From an uncultured Lachnospiraceae bacterium (lineage in GTDB: Bacteria > Bacillota_A > Clostridia > Lachnospirales > Lachnospiraceae): DNA of 15,701 nt. This document shows positions 6,547 through 14,554 of the stretch, piece by piece. The stretch's first letter is position 1, and each line of letters starts with the position of its first letter. Under the pieces are notes generated by a model that had not been told where the DNA came from, made no database searches, and saw only the letters and a program-made list of their open reading frames with translations. The stretch is from NCBI GenBank assembly GCA_946613735.1, contig CAMOFS010000005.1, positions 1 through 15,701 on the forward strand, in the 5' to 3' direction. The position numbers and the translations under genes were made by a program.

Positions 6547-8238
6547 ATGAGCGAGAATAAAAAGATCAATTTAATACTGGTGATGGCGGTCATGTTTTCC
6601 TCCCTGCCGCTTTTTTTTCATGGTATAGAGGGGCATTTCGGGCAGGATCTTGGCTTCCATATCAACAGGATCGAGGGGCTGTATCTGGAAATGAAAAATG
6701 GCGTGTTACCGGTGAGGATGCAGCCCTTTTGGATGGAGGGCTACGGATATCCCGTATCCATCTACTACTGTGATCTGTTTTTGTATTTCCCTGCTTTTTT
6801 GAGGCTTCTTGGTGTGCCTGTGGTGGCAGCTTATAAGGTATTCCTGCTGGTCATAAACATAGCAACGGTAATGGTCGCCTTTTACAGCTTTTCCGGGATA
6901 ACAGGAGACGGACTTTTAGGCGCATTGGGTGCTTTTGTATATGCCACCTCCAACTACCGTCTTTTAGATCTTTTTATCAGGGCAGCGGTGGGAGAGTATA
7001 CTGCGCTCTTGTTTTTGCCCCTGGTCCTCTACGGAGTCTGTGCGCTCTATGGGTGGTGTGCATCTGACGATGGCAGCGTGGATGGAATTCGCCGTGAAGC
7101 GGTAGTACCACTTACTGTAGGTATGTCAGGCATTCTTTTATCCCATATGATGTCCCTTGAGATAGTAGGGATATGCCTTATTGTTGTATGTCTTTTGAAT
7201 CTCAAAAAAACCTTTTCAAAGGAAATACTTTTGACATATCTGATTTCAGCAGGGTTTACACTGTTGATAACTGCCTGGTTTACAGTACCCTTTGTGGATT
7301 ACTTCACTACCGAAACCGTCAGGATAAATGAGGTGGTGGGAAATGCCAGGCAGATCCAGGAAAGCGGGACCAGACTTTATGAGTTTTTTGACTTTTTCAT
7401 GATACCCTTTTCAAATCTCGAATCTTATATTACGGATGACAGGATGCTAACTACTCCGGGCATGGTTTTGATGGGGACTGTCATAGCCTCTGTGGCATTA
7501 TTGCTGTCACACCGGGCTGACAGGCGTGTAATGATCCTTACTGTTTCTTCCATGGGGCTGCTATTTGTTTCATCTGATATCTTTCCATGGAACTGGTTGG
7601 GAAAGTCGGGAGCTCTCGGGGATCTTTTGGCACAGGTACAGTTTCCGTGGAGGTATATCGGGATAGCCACGGCAGTTATTACTTTGCTTTTGCTGACGAT
7701 ATTATCCGGAGCAAAAAAATACGGTCGTGTGGCTGCGATAGTAATATCGGTGGGAGCACTCATGTGCGTCTGGTTTACGGGAGTCTACGGGAAGTATGCT
7801 GAGCTTGATACCTTTATGACTACGGCTGATCTTGACACCTATGACATGGGATTTATCGAGTATCTCCGCCCGGATGCCGTCAGGGAGGACTTTACCCACA
7901 AAATCAGGGTAATAAGCGGCAAGGGAGAGGTCACGGAGCTTTATCGCAAAGGCACTGCCTTTGATCTGTTTGTGGCATCTGAGAAAGGAGCCACAATAGA
8001 ACTTCCCGTCTTAAATTACAAGTATTATGTTCTTACCGATGAAAAGGGCCGGGAATATGAAATAACAGATGGAGAAAATGATGAGATCTGCTTTGATGTG
8101 GATGCGGATTTTGAGGGGGTCATTTCCCTAAGATATGTGGTTCCGTGGTTTTGGCATGCGGCGGAGCTTGTTTCATTGATATCATTAGTGTTATTCACCT
8201 ATTTTTGTACAAGAATACTATTTAAAAAAAATGAATGA
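6547..8238 (+). CDS. Large membrane protein of the PTPS-related (YfhO-like) GT-C-type family
   Basis: The 563-residue protein has about eleven to twelve membrane segments. The N-terminal part (GQDLGFHINRIEGL, Asp34 and His38; then NGVLPVRMQPFWMEGYGYP; then YATSNYRLLDLFIRAAVGEY) matches the membrane family called 6-pyruvoyl-tetrahydropterin-synthase-related. Despite its name, that family looks like a GT-C glycosyltransferase relative near YfhO. A soluble outside region spans about 415-535, and a final membrane helix ends in a KKNE tail. Its role is probably glycopolymer modification or assembly outside the membrane. No ribosome site is obvious before the ATG, so translation may depend on the upstream gene 15 bases away. 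The TGA overlaps an ATG of the next frame (ATGA). Confidence 0.78.
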   Translation: MSENKKINLILVMAVMFSSLPLFFHGIEGHFGQDLGFHINRIEGLYLEMKNGVLPVRMQPFWMEGYGYPVSIYYCDLFLYFPAFLRLLGVPVVAAYKVFLLVINIATVMVAFYSFSGITGDGLLGALGAFVYATSNYRLLDLFIRAAVGEYTALLFLPLVLYGVCALYGWCASDDGSVDGIRREAVVPLTVGMSGILLSHMMSLEIVGICLIVVCLLNLKKTFSKEILLTYLISAGFTLLITAWFTVPFVDYFTTETVRINEVVGNARQIQESGTRLYEFFDFFMIPFSNLESYITDDRMLTTPGMVLMGTVIASVALLLSHRADRRVMILTVSSMGLLFVSSDIFPWNWLGKSGALGDLLAQVQFPWRYIGIATAVITLLLLTILSGAKKYGRVAAIVISVGALMCVWFTGVYGKYAELDTFMTTADLDTYDMGFIEYLRPDAVREDFTHKIRVISGKGEVTELYRKGTAFDLFVASEKGATIELPVLNYKYYVLTDEKGREYEITDGENDEICFDVDADFEGVISLRYVVPWFWHAAELVSLISLVLFTYFCTRILFKKNE

Positions 8239-8278
8239 GTGCTATAATACTTTCTATTGCAGTATTATTGGTTATCTT

Positions 8279-8283
8279 GGTGG
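8279..8283 (+). promoter_or_regulatory. Ribosome binding site favouring the internal start at 8289
   Basis: GGTGG sits five bases before ATG 8289 and two before ATG 8286. The upstream ATG at 8235, which overlaps the previous stop, has no ribosome site. Confidence 0.45.
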
Positions 8284-8288
8284 ATATG

Positions 8289-9878
8289 ATGAAAAACAGA
8301 TTTGGCTTTTTTTTGATATTATCACTGGTTTTGTTCCTTTTCCCGCTGTCAGCTGAGGCTAAGGAAAAAATATCTTTATATTATGACGATGTATACTCCT
8401 TTTCGGAGGCTTATCCGGACTGCTCCATAAAGGAGATCCGTACCCAAAAAGTAACTTCTTATCAGGTCAGAGCCTGCAAGGTGATGGATGAGTACGACAC
8501 CGATGTTTTAATAAGCTATGGTGAGGATGATACCACAGTTTTGGCTGTGGGCTGTGGCAAAGCAGTAGTCACCTTAGTGGATAATACCGGTGCATCAAAT
8601 GAGGTGGATGTCTATGTCAAGGCTGCTCCTCTTACGGTTATGTATCTGTCCGGCCAGAGCAACATGCAGGGTATCAACCCAAAGATCAAACAGCGTTCAG
8701 GTGATTCCATAGCCTGCAAAGAGGGTACTGTTTATGATACGGCCTATGAATTGGGCGGTGATTTTCCCTTTGTCCGTGGTGATGTTGAAAATATAGTTCC
8801 GGGAAATCTGGGAGGACTTATCCAGCTGGCGCCCAACGGTGAGGAGCTGCCTGTTCCCACTGATGTGCTTACTACTGCCGGTACGGGAAAGACAGGTCCC
8901 GATTCCGGTCTCGGCTATGAATGGAACCGTTTGACGGGAGATAAGGTATATGTGGTCAATGCCGCTCTCGGTGCCACCTATATCGCTGACTGGCAACCGG
9001 GTAAGCCCTGCTTTGATTCCATGCGTAAGATCTTTGAAACGGCAGACCGTACCGTAGAAGCAGAAGAAGATGCGGGTCATTACAGACTAAAAAAGAATCT
9101 GTTTTTCTGGATGCAGGGTGAAGAGGATACAAAAACCTCCATGGCTGCCTACCGCAAGGACTTTTTACATATGATCTCCAAGATAAGATCTGTGGTTGAT
9201 GTTGACAAGATCGGCATCATAACCACCCGTGCTTATGCCGGATCTGATAAGGGTTCCCTTGTGATGTCAGGGCCTCGTGTGGCATTTTATGGCCTGGCAA
9301 ACAGTAAGAGTGCTTCTGACAAGGATATCTATATCGTCTCATCGGCCCATGAGCTGTGGACGAGCGATGAAGCTGTAAAGGCTTATTTTTCGCTTGGGTA
9401 TAAGAGTGGAAGACTGGAGTATCCTCTGCGTCCCAAAGCTTCTATGAAGAATAAGCTCCCCACCAAATTATCCCAGGTTCTGGGTAAGGATGGACATTTT
9501 TGGCAGATCGGACATAACGAAAACGGGATAACAGCCGCTCGGGGCATGTATGATGTGCTTAATGACGGAAAGGCTGTTTCCGCTTCCTGGATCGACGAGG
9601 AAGGCAGCGAAATAAAAAAAGTAACCCTAAAAGAGGGCGAGGAGACCACGCTGATCACCAGAGTGACCGATTCATCTGAATCAAAGGATGTGACCTGTAA
9701 GCTTGAGGGGGTAAAGGGAAAGTACTCTATCAGGGATGGAATCCTTTTTGCTTCAAAAAAGGGCAAGGGTTATATTGTTGCATATAAAAAGAACGGGAAG
9801 GTATTAAGCAGGATACCTGTTACCATTGAAAAGAACAAAAAGATCAAGCATAAAAAAACCAAGTCAAAAAAGAAGTGA
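8289..9878 (+). CDS. Secreted SASA-type (sialate O-acetylesterase-like) esterase with Ig-like flanks and Lys-rich tail
   Basis: From ATG 8289 the product has 529 residues with a signal peptide (MKNRFGFFLILSL..., cleavage near AEA-KEK). ATG 8235 would add 18 residues and overlap the previous gene by four bases. Residues ~30-112 form a beta-rich, BIG2-like domain. The catalytic domain then shows LSGQSNMQG (nucleophile Ser124), WMQGEEDT (274-281) and DGHFWQIGHNENG (candidate His403 or His409), the blocks of the SASA/DUF303 esterase family. These enzymes remove O-acyl groups from sugars. A second Ig-like stretch follows (~440-510). The last residues, KNKKIKHKKTKSKKK, could hold the protein on anionic wall polymers. 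It lies in a surface-glycan locus beside acyltransferases, so removal of acyl groups from that polymer is the likely role; sialic acid itself is not implied. Confidence 0.82.
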   Translation: MKNRFGFFLILSLVLFLFPLSAEAKEKISLYYDDVYSFSEAYPDCSIKEIRTQKVTSYQVRACKVMDEYDTDVLISYGEDDTTVLAVGCGKAVVTLVDNTGASNEVDVYVKAAPLTVMYLSGQSNMQGINPKIKQRSGDSIACKEGTVYDTAYELGGDFPFVRGDVENIVPGNLGGLIQLAPNGEELPVPTDVLTTAGTGKTGPDSGLGYEWNRLTGDKVYVVNAALGATYIADWQPGKPCFDSMRKIFETADRTVEAEEDAGHYRLKKNLFFWMQGEEDTKTSMAAYRKDFLHMISKIRSVVDVDKIGIITTRAYAGSDKGSLVMSGPRVAFYGLANSKSASDKDIYIVSSAHELWTSDEAVKAYFSLGYKSGRLEYPLRPKASMKNKLPTKLSQVLGKDGHFWQIGHNENGITAARGMYDVLNDGKAVSASWIDEEGSEIKKVTLKEGEETTLITRVTDSSESKDVTCKLEGVKGKYSIRDGILFASKKGKGYIVAYKKNGKVLSRIPVTIEKNKKIKHKKTKSKKK

Positions 9879-10943
9879 CTAATACTTTATGAGCCGTCTT
9901 ACCGGGGTAAGTACCAGTCTTATCAGCATAGCGGTAAGATAGCTTGTTACAAAGAATATCCCGGTCAGGACCAAAAGCGCTGCCAGTGAATAGGTGATCC
10001 CGGCGAGGGGACCGCTTTCGGGATGATACAGCCTGTCATATATCAGGGAATTAAGCTGGTATTCATTCCTTGATATCAGGATGTACAGTGGGTGGATCAG
10101 ATAGACGCTGTAGGTAAAGGAAGCCAAAAATGACACTGCCGGCCCGCTAACATATCGTTTGTCCTTTTGATATGTGGGTAAAAAGAGAATGCATATCAAC
10201 GCTGCGGAAATGAGACTTGATACGGAAAACCAGTATGTGGTATATATCTCATCACCTATGACGAGATAATAGTCAGCTATCGGGAAGCGTAAAAGCTCAA
10301 GACCTACAAGACCAAAAGCCGCCACCACTCTGATTTTTACGGTATTTAGCATATCACGGTATTTGAATATCAGATGACCCCAGACTGTGCAGAGGGCCGA
10401 TGGTAAAAATACACCCATACCTGAGAAGCCAAAGCTTAAGAATGTATTGTACATGACCTCGTTGAAGATGACGAGCAGCACCGAAAAGATGACGAAAAAC
10501 CGTTCCCGCTTTTCATCCTTTGACAGGAAATCCACAAACCCCTTTAAAAGTGGAAAAAAGAAACAGATCCAAAGGTAGGCAAAGGGGTACCAGTATATAT
10601 CGTTTGCCCTGAAGGTGATGATGGCAATGATAAGATCAAAGCTTTCCTGCGGGGTGGGGATGCCCTTTAAAAAGCTGTTGTAGATAAAGATCATCACGGC
10701 AGCAGGTAAAAGCACCTTAAGCAGGGCCCGTTTCCAAACCTTAAGGGTTTTTTCCGAGTGATAGATAAAGTAACCGGTCACCATGAAAAAGATCGGGTTA
10801 GATATGGGAAAAATGTGAAAAAAAAGGGTCCTGAGCGTGGATGTATCCTCCGGGAAATGCATCAAATAAGTGCAGTGGCCCATTATAACAAAGATACACG
10901 CGAAAAGTTTTGTAATATCCGGAAACAAATAGTGTTTTTTCAT
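9879..10943 (-). CDS. Acyltransferase family 3 (OafA/WecH-like) membrane O-acyltransferase
   Basis: The 354-residue product has about ten membrane segments. MKKHYLFPDITKLFACIFVIMGHC is the typical start of this family (D..K..A...V...H), with the conserved His23. FFMVTGYF near residue 55 and YSVYLIHPLYILIS near 290 match later family segments. Family members transfer acetyl or succinyl groups from CoA to membrane- or lipid-linked glycans. The frame extends upstream to 11102, but those 53 residues overlap the divergent gene and look non-native, so ATG 10943 is chosen. No ribosome site precedes it, while an extended -10 lies seven bases away (possible leaderless mRNA). Its stop codon abuts the esterase stop with no gap, so the two genes converge. 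The acceptor is unknown. Confidence 0.85.
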   Translation of the reverse strand: MKKHYLFPDITKLFACIFVIMGHCTYLMHFPEDTSTLRTLFFHIFPISNPIFFMVTGYFIYHSEKTLKVWKRALLKVLLPAAVMIFIYNSFLKGIPTPQESFDLIIAIITFRANDIYWYPFAYLWICFFFPLLKGFVDFLSKDEKRERFFVIFSVLLVIFNEVMYNTFLSFGFSGMGVFLPSALCTVWGHLIFKYRDMLNTVKIRVVAAFGLVGLELLRFPIADYYLVIGDEIYTTYWFSVSSLISAALICILFLPTYQKDKRYVSGPAVSFLASFTYSVYLIHPLYILISRNEYQLNSLIYDRLYHPESGPLAGITYSLAALLVLTGIFFVTSYLTAMLIRLVLTPVRRLIKY

Positions 10944-10949
10944 AAAGCA

Positions 10950-10958
10950 AGTATAACA
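10950..10958 (-). promoter_or_regulatory. Extended -10 promoter giving a possible leaderless mRNA (minus strand)
   Basis: On the minus strand TGTTATACT reads as an extended -10 (TGn plus TATACT, hexamer 10955-10950). There is no good -35, which extended -10 promoters can lack. Transcription would start near 10943, the first base of the acyltransferase ATG, which has no ribosome site. Confidence 0.45.
10952..10957 (+). promoter_or_regulatory. Overlapping plus-strand -10 candidate
   Basis: TATAAC on the plus strand overlaps the minus-strand -10. It ends five bases before ATG 10963, which also has no ribosome site. No -35 and no TG extension are present, so this is weaker than its minus-strand partner; the operon promoter could lie farther upstream inside the acyltransferase gene. 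Confidence 0.25.
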
Positions 10959-10962
10959 TAAA

Positions 10963-11925
10963 ATGGCTGGAATAAAAGGAGAAAAAAAGAATAGAGCATT
11001 TGCCCCACTGCTTGTCGTATCTGTATGCGTACTGGTGTGGCTTTTTGGTTTACTCCTTACACCCAGGTATGTGACGGTGGAGGACTGGCTTACCACTACC
11101 ACGTATAAGAGCTTTTATGCAAAGGAAAGGGACAGTATTGACGTGGTAATCTTAGGAAGTTCTCGTGCCCAGTGCTCCGTGGATCCCGCCATCATCTCGG
11201 ATGAAACCGGACTTTCAGCTTACAATCTCTCCTGCGAACAGCAGAACCTTTTGATAACCTATTACTGGCTTTTGGAGTGTCTCAGGACGCAGGATCCAAA
11301 GGTGGTACTTTTGGACACCGGATACCTTTTTGATAACGAAAACCTCCCTCTTTTTTCCGAGCCACACACCAGAAAGGCCCTTGATTTCATGAAGTGGTCA
11401 GATGTTAAATTAAAAGCAGTACTGGACATGAAAAGCCATAACCCCGATGAGGATGTGCCCGGATATTTTATCCCTCTGTTAAGATACCACGACAGATGGA
11501 AGGAGCTTCCCGTCGATCTGTCCGGGGGAGAGGACTATGACGGTTTTTGTCCACTCACCGGTGATCTCAATGATTACAGGGATGTGGTGAAGTTTAAGGC
11601 ATATGACAAGACCAAAGAGTCTGAGGATATGAATGCCATATCCAGGGAATACCTTGATAAGATATATGATCTGTGTGATAAAGAGGGAATAGAGCTTATA
11701 CTTTTTACCTCCATGTCAGCAGAGGAGTCTGCAAAAAAGCATATGACAAACCAAAGCTACGCAGACGAAAAAGGAATAAAGCTCATAGACTTCAATATGA
11801 AGGATACATATAAGGAGAGCGGACTTAGCTTTTATGACGATGCAGACAGCGGTAATCACCCGAATCTTAGGGGCGCCCGGAAGATTAGTCTTTATCTGGC
11901 AAAGGAACTGGAGGATGCTATATGA
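10963..11925 (+). CDS. Membrane-anchored SGNH-fold protein (DltD/AlgX-like partner of MBOAT)
   Basis: The product has 320 residues. A basic N-terminus and one membrane helix (about 14-33) put the rest outside. VVILGSSRAQ (65-70; nucleophile Ser67), YNLS with Asn88, and DSGNHPNLRGA with Asp295 and His299 fit the blocks of SGNH hydrolase-like proteins such as DltD and the alginate acetylation proteins AlgJ/AlgX. These work next to an MBOAT protein and carry or transfer the acyl group to the polymer. The following gene is exactly such an MBOAT, overlapping by four bases (ATGA), which strongly supports the pairing. ATG 10963 has no upstream ribosome site; AGGAG at 10977-10981 is inside the gene with no standard in-frame start after it. 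It is the first gene of the right-hand operon. Confidence 0.8.
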   Translation: MAGIKGEKKNRAFAPLLVVSVCVLVWLFGLLLTPRYVTVEDWLTTTTYKSFYAKERDSIDVVILGSSRAQCSVDPAIISDETGLSAYNLSCEQQNLLITYYWLLECLRTQDPKVVLLDTGYLFDNENLPLFSEPHTRKALDFMKWSDVKLKAVLDMKSHNPDEDVPGYFIPLLRYHDRWKELPVDLSGGEDYDGFCPLTGDLNDYRDVVKFKAYDKTKESEDMNAISREYLDKIYDLCDKEGIELILFTSMSAEESAKKHMTNQSYADEKGIKLIDFNMKDTYKESGLSFYDDADSGNHPNLRGARKISLYLAKELEDAI

Positions 11926-13394
11926 GTATGACATCCTTAACGTATTTTCTTTTAGTGGCAGCAACGGTCTTCATCTATTATATCGTTCCGAAGAGATTTA
12001 GGTACGTCGTTTTGCTCGTTGCCTCCATGGTATTTCTGGGCAGATCGCAGTCTATCGCCGCGCTTTCTCTTACGGTGGGTACATCGCTTTTTGTTTTTTT
12101 GATCTCCCTCGCCCTGGGCAGATGTAAGCGGGGAAGAGGATTTTTGGCCATGCTGGGTGTGCTTGTCCCTGCGATTCTGATGATATTCCTAAAGGATATC
12201 CTTAAAAGTGACAGCTTCGTGGTACCCATAGGCATATCCTATTATTCCCTTGTGCTCATAGGATATATTATGGATTCATACTGGGGTACGGATGAGTGCG
12301 AAAGGAACCCGCTTAGATTTTTGTCCTTTACCACCTTTTTTCCTATAATGACGCAGGGCCCGGTGACCTCCCACAGACTGCATGCTAAGGATGTCACAAA
12401 GGGATGGGATCTTTCAATCGAAAACATAAAGGCAGGCACTGCGAGGATCCTTTTTGGCCTCTTAAAAAAACTGGTCATCGCAGGACGTGCCGGTGTCTAT
12501 GTTGATGCTGTTTATTCGGATCCAAAAACCTACAGCGGTATCTATATCCTTTTGGCCATGCTCCTGTTCGTAGTACAGCTTTATATGGACTTTTCAGGTT
12601 GCGTGGACATTGCACTTGGGACCGGAAGACTTTTCGGCATTACACTGCCGGAGAATTTTGATCATCCATTTTTATCGAAAAGCTATGCTGAATTCTGGCG
12701 CAGGTGGCATATTACCCTGGGTGAGTTTTTAAAGGGCTACATCCTCTATCCCATTTTAAAGACACCCCTTATGCAGGGCTTTGGGGAGCATACAAAAAGA
12801 GTATTTGGGAAAAAGACCGGTAAAAAGATACCTGTATGGTGTGCACTTTTTGTTTCCTGGTTTGTGATCGGGTTCTGGCACGGTGGCAGGTTTAACTATA
12901 TTTTTGGCGTAGGTATATTTTGTGCAGTGATAATTGTCGGATCCGAGATTTTGACGCCACATTTTACGGCCATTAAAAAGGCTATTGGGATAAAAGAAAA
13001 AAGCAGATGGTTTGCTGCTTTTCAGGTGATCCGTACCAATCTGATCTTTATGGTTGCGCTTTCATTTTTCAGGTCCTACGACGGAGTTGTGGCGGGCTTT
13101 CACAGATGGAAGCTTTTGTTTACCGGTATATCCGGCGGGTTTTCATACGGTCTGATACCGGATGCCTTTGGCATGGATGCAAAGGACTTTTACGTCATGC
13201 TTATTTTTACCCTGATCGTCATGATGGCCGGATCAGTTACGGATAAAAGCAAAAAAAGCCTTTACGATACGATAGGGGATTGCCCATTTGCACTTAGGTA
13301 TGTGGTGTATCTGGGACTTATCATGTCGGTACTGCTTTTTGGACAGTACGGTACGGGCTACGATGCCGCCGCATTTATTTATCAGAAGTTTTAA
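11922..13394 (+). CDS. MBOAT family membrane O-acyltransferase (AlgI/DltB-like)
   Basis: The 490-residue protein has about ten or more membrane segments and the MBOAT signature in order: VPIGISYYSL (101-110), QLYMDFSGCVDIALG (219-233), LPENFDHPF followed by FWRRWHITLGEFL (258-270), and GFWHGG with the catalytic His320. AlgI and DltB relatives take an acyl group from a cytoplasmic donor, pass it through the membrane, and deliver it to a polysaccharide or teichoic acid with help from an SGNH partner. Here the partner is the upstream gene (4-bp overlap), and a dedicated acyl carrier protein lies downstream. The donor is therefore probably acyl-ACP, as D-alanyl-DltC is for DltB, rather than acetyl-CoA; that point is inference. 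GGAGG (11910-11914) seven bases upstream fixes the start. Confidence 0.9.
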   Translation: MSMTSLTYFLLVAATVFIYYIVPKRFRYVVLLVASMVFLGRSQSIAALSLTVGTSLFVFLISLALGRCKRGRGFLAMLGVLVPAILMIFLKDILKSDSFVVPIGISYYSLVLIGYIMDSYWGTDECERNPLRFLSFTTFFPIMTQGPVTSHRLHAKDVTKGWDLSIENIKAGTARILFGLLKKLVIAGRAGVYVDAVYSDPKTYSGIYILLAMLLFVVQLYMDFSGCVDIALGTGRLFGITLPENFDHPFLSKSYAEFWRRWHITLGEFLKGYILYPILKTPLMQGFGEHTKRVFGKKTGKKIPVWCALFVSWFVIGFWHGGRFNYIFGVGIFCAVIIVGSEILTPHFTAIKKAIGIKEKSRWFAAFQVIRTNLIFMVALSFFRSYDGVVAGFHRWKLLFTGISGGFSYGLIPDAFGMDAKDFYVMLIFTLIVMMAGSVTDKSKKSLYDTIGDCPFALRYVVYLGLIMSVLLFGQYGTGYDAAAFIYQKF

Positions 13395-13412
13395 GGGTTT
13401 GAGGATAAAGGG

Positions 13413-13829
13413 ATGAACGAATACAGATTTGAAGACTTAAGTGTCGGTATGGAAGAGACTTTTTTGGTCAAGATAACAGAGGAGATGTATGACAGATTTC
13501 TGGCCATTTCCGGAGATGACAATCCACTGCATACAGACGAGGACTTTGCCAAAAGTTTTGGGTTTTCATCAAGGGTTGCCTATGGTATGATGATAGCGTC
13601 TTTTTTTTCGACATTGGGAGGCGTCTATCTGCCCGGAAGATACTGCATCATCCAGGGCGTCAGCATGGACTTCAGAGCCCCGGTATATGCCGGCGATGAG
13701 CTTACCGTCACGGGAAGCGTCGCTGAGCTTTTTCCTTCGGTTTCGTCAGCCCAGATTAAGGTCGTAATGAAAAACAGTGATGGGAAAAAGGTGGTAAGGG
13801 GAAGACTTAAGGTAGGATTTTTGAAATGA
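13413..13829 (+). CDS. MaoC-like (R)-specific enoyl hydratase / hydroxyacyl dehydratase
   Basis: The 138-residue protein is a single hot-dog-fold MaoC domain, the normal size for PhaJ-like hydratases. The catalytic dyad is visible in GDDNPLHTD (Asp35 and His40, the D-x4-H spacing of the family), followed by FAKSFGFSSRVAYGMM. Such enzymes interconvert (R)-3-hydroxyacyl and trans-2-enoyl thioesters on CoA or ACP. With a ketoreductase directly downstream (4-bp ATGA overlap) and an ACP one gene later, it probably acts on a carrier-bound acyl group. No ketosynthase or enoyl reductase is in the window, so a full chain-building cycle is not shown. GAGG (13401-13404) eight bases upstream supports the start. 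Confidence 0.85.
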   Translation: MNEYRFEDLSVGMEETFLVKITEEMYDRFLAISGDDNPLHTDEDFAKSFGFSSRVAYGMMIASFFSTLGGVYLPGRYCIIQGVSMDFRAPVYAGDELTVTGSVAELFPSVSSAQIKVVMKNSDGKKVVRGRLKVGFLK

Positions 13830-14542
13830 GCGGGACTATACTTATCACAGGTGCATCCGGCGGTATGGGCCGTGCCCTGGTGGATCTGATAGCAGATGAT
13901 TACGAAAGGATCATATGCCATTACCGAAATGACAGGGAGACCATGGAGGCTTTCGCTGACAGATACGGTGATAAGATCGTTCCTGTATGCGCGGACTTTT
14001 TAAAACCCGGCGATACCCAAAGGATGCTGGATAAGATAAATGGGATGGGACTTTTGCCGGACCATTTTGTCCATCTTAGTGGACTATCCAGGCCGCCTGT
14101 ACATTTTCATAAGACGGTATGGGAGGACTTCAAAAAGCAGATCGCAGTGTCAGTTGAGCCGGCTTATGATATCACAAGTCATCTTATCCGGGGGATGAAA
14201 AAAAGAAAGTCCGGCCGGATAGTATTTATGCTCAGCGCCTACGTGACCGGTACACCTGATAAATACCAAAGCGATTACGTCACTGGTAAATATGCCCTTT
14301 TGGGACTTATGAAATCACTGGCGGCGGAGTATGGAGAATACGGGATAAGGGTCAATGCCGTCTCTCCGGCTATGACAGACACCGGCTTTATAAAGGATCT
14401 GCCGGATCTTTTGATCGAGACCAATCTGGCGGCGCACGGGAGGGATGCACTTTTGGATCCGGTATCTGTCGCAGAAAGGATAAGATACCTTTTATCCGAC
14501 GAGGCTTATGACATTAACGGGGAAAATATTCTGATAGATTAG
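13826..14542 (+). CDS. SDR-family oxidoreductase, FabG-like 3-ketoacyl reductase
   Basis: The 238-residue protein is a classical short-chain dehydrogenase. TGASGGMG (8-15) is the nucleotide-binding motif, Ser137 in MLSAYV and Tyr151/Lys155 in YVTGK form the catalytic core, and NAVSPAMTDT is the post-catalytic loop. Arg34 after the second strand (HYRND) suggests NADPH. Two departures: the usual NNAG is HLSG (83-86), and the tetrad Asn of FabG (DVNL) is replaced by Ser109 (AVSVEP). Size and neighbours point to reduction of 3-ketoacyl-ACP to 3-hydroxyacyl-ACP, feeding the MaoC-like enzyme or the MBOAT. The start overlaps the upstream gene by four bases, with TAGGA eight bases before it. Reduction of another carrier-bound ketone is possible. 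Confidence 0.85.
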   Translation: MSGTILITGASGGMGRALVDLIADDYERIICHYRNDRETMEAFADRYGDKIVPVCADFLKPGDTQRMLDKINGMGLLPDHFVHLSGLSRPPVHFHKTVWEDFKKQIAVSVEPAYDITSHLIRGMKKRKSGRIVFMLSAYVTGTPDKYQSDYVTGKYALLGLMKSLAAEYGEYGIRVNAVSPAMTDTGFIKDLPDLLIETNLAAHGRDALLDPVSVAERIRYLLSDEAYDINGENILID

Positions 14543-14554
14543 AGGAGAGATGCG

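Noticed and set aside
10977..10998. AGGAG inside the SGNH gene as a ribosome site for a later start
   Set aside because: No in-frame ATG, GTG or TTG follows at usable distance, and the membrane helix would lose its basic N-terminus.
10944..11102. N-terminal extension of the minus-strand acyltransferase frame up to 11102
   Set aside because: It overlaps the divergent SGNH gene by 140 bases, adds 53 residues without family resemblance, and the AT3 family normally begins with the MKKHYLFPDITK-type segment.
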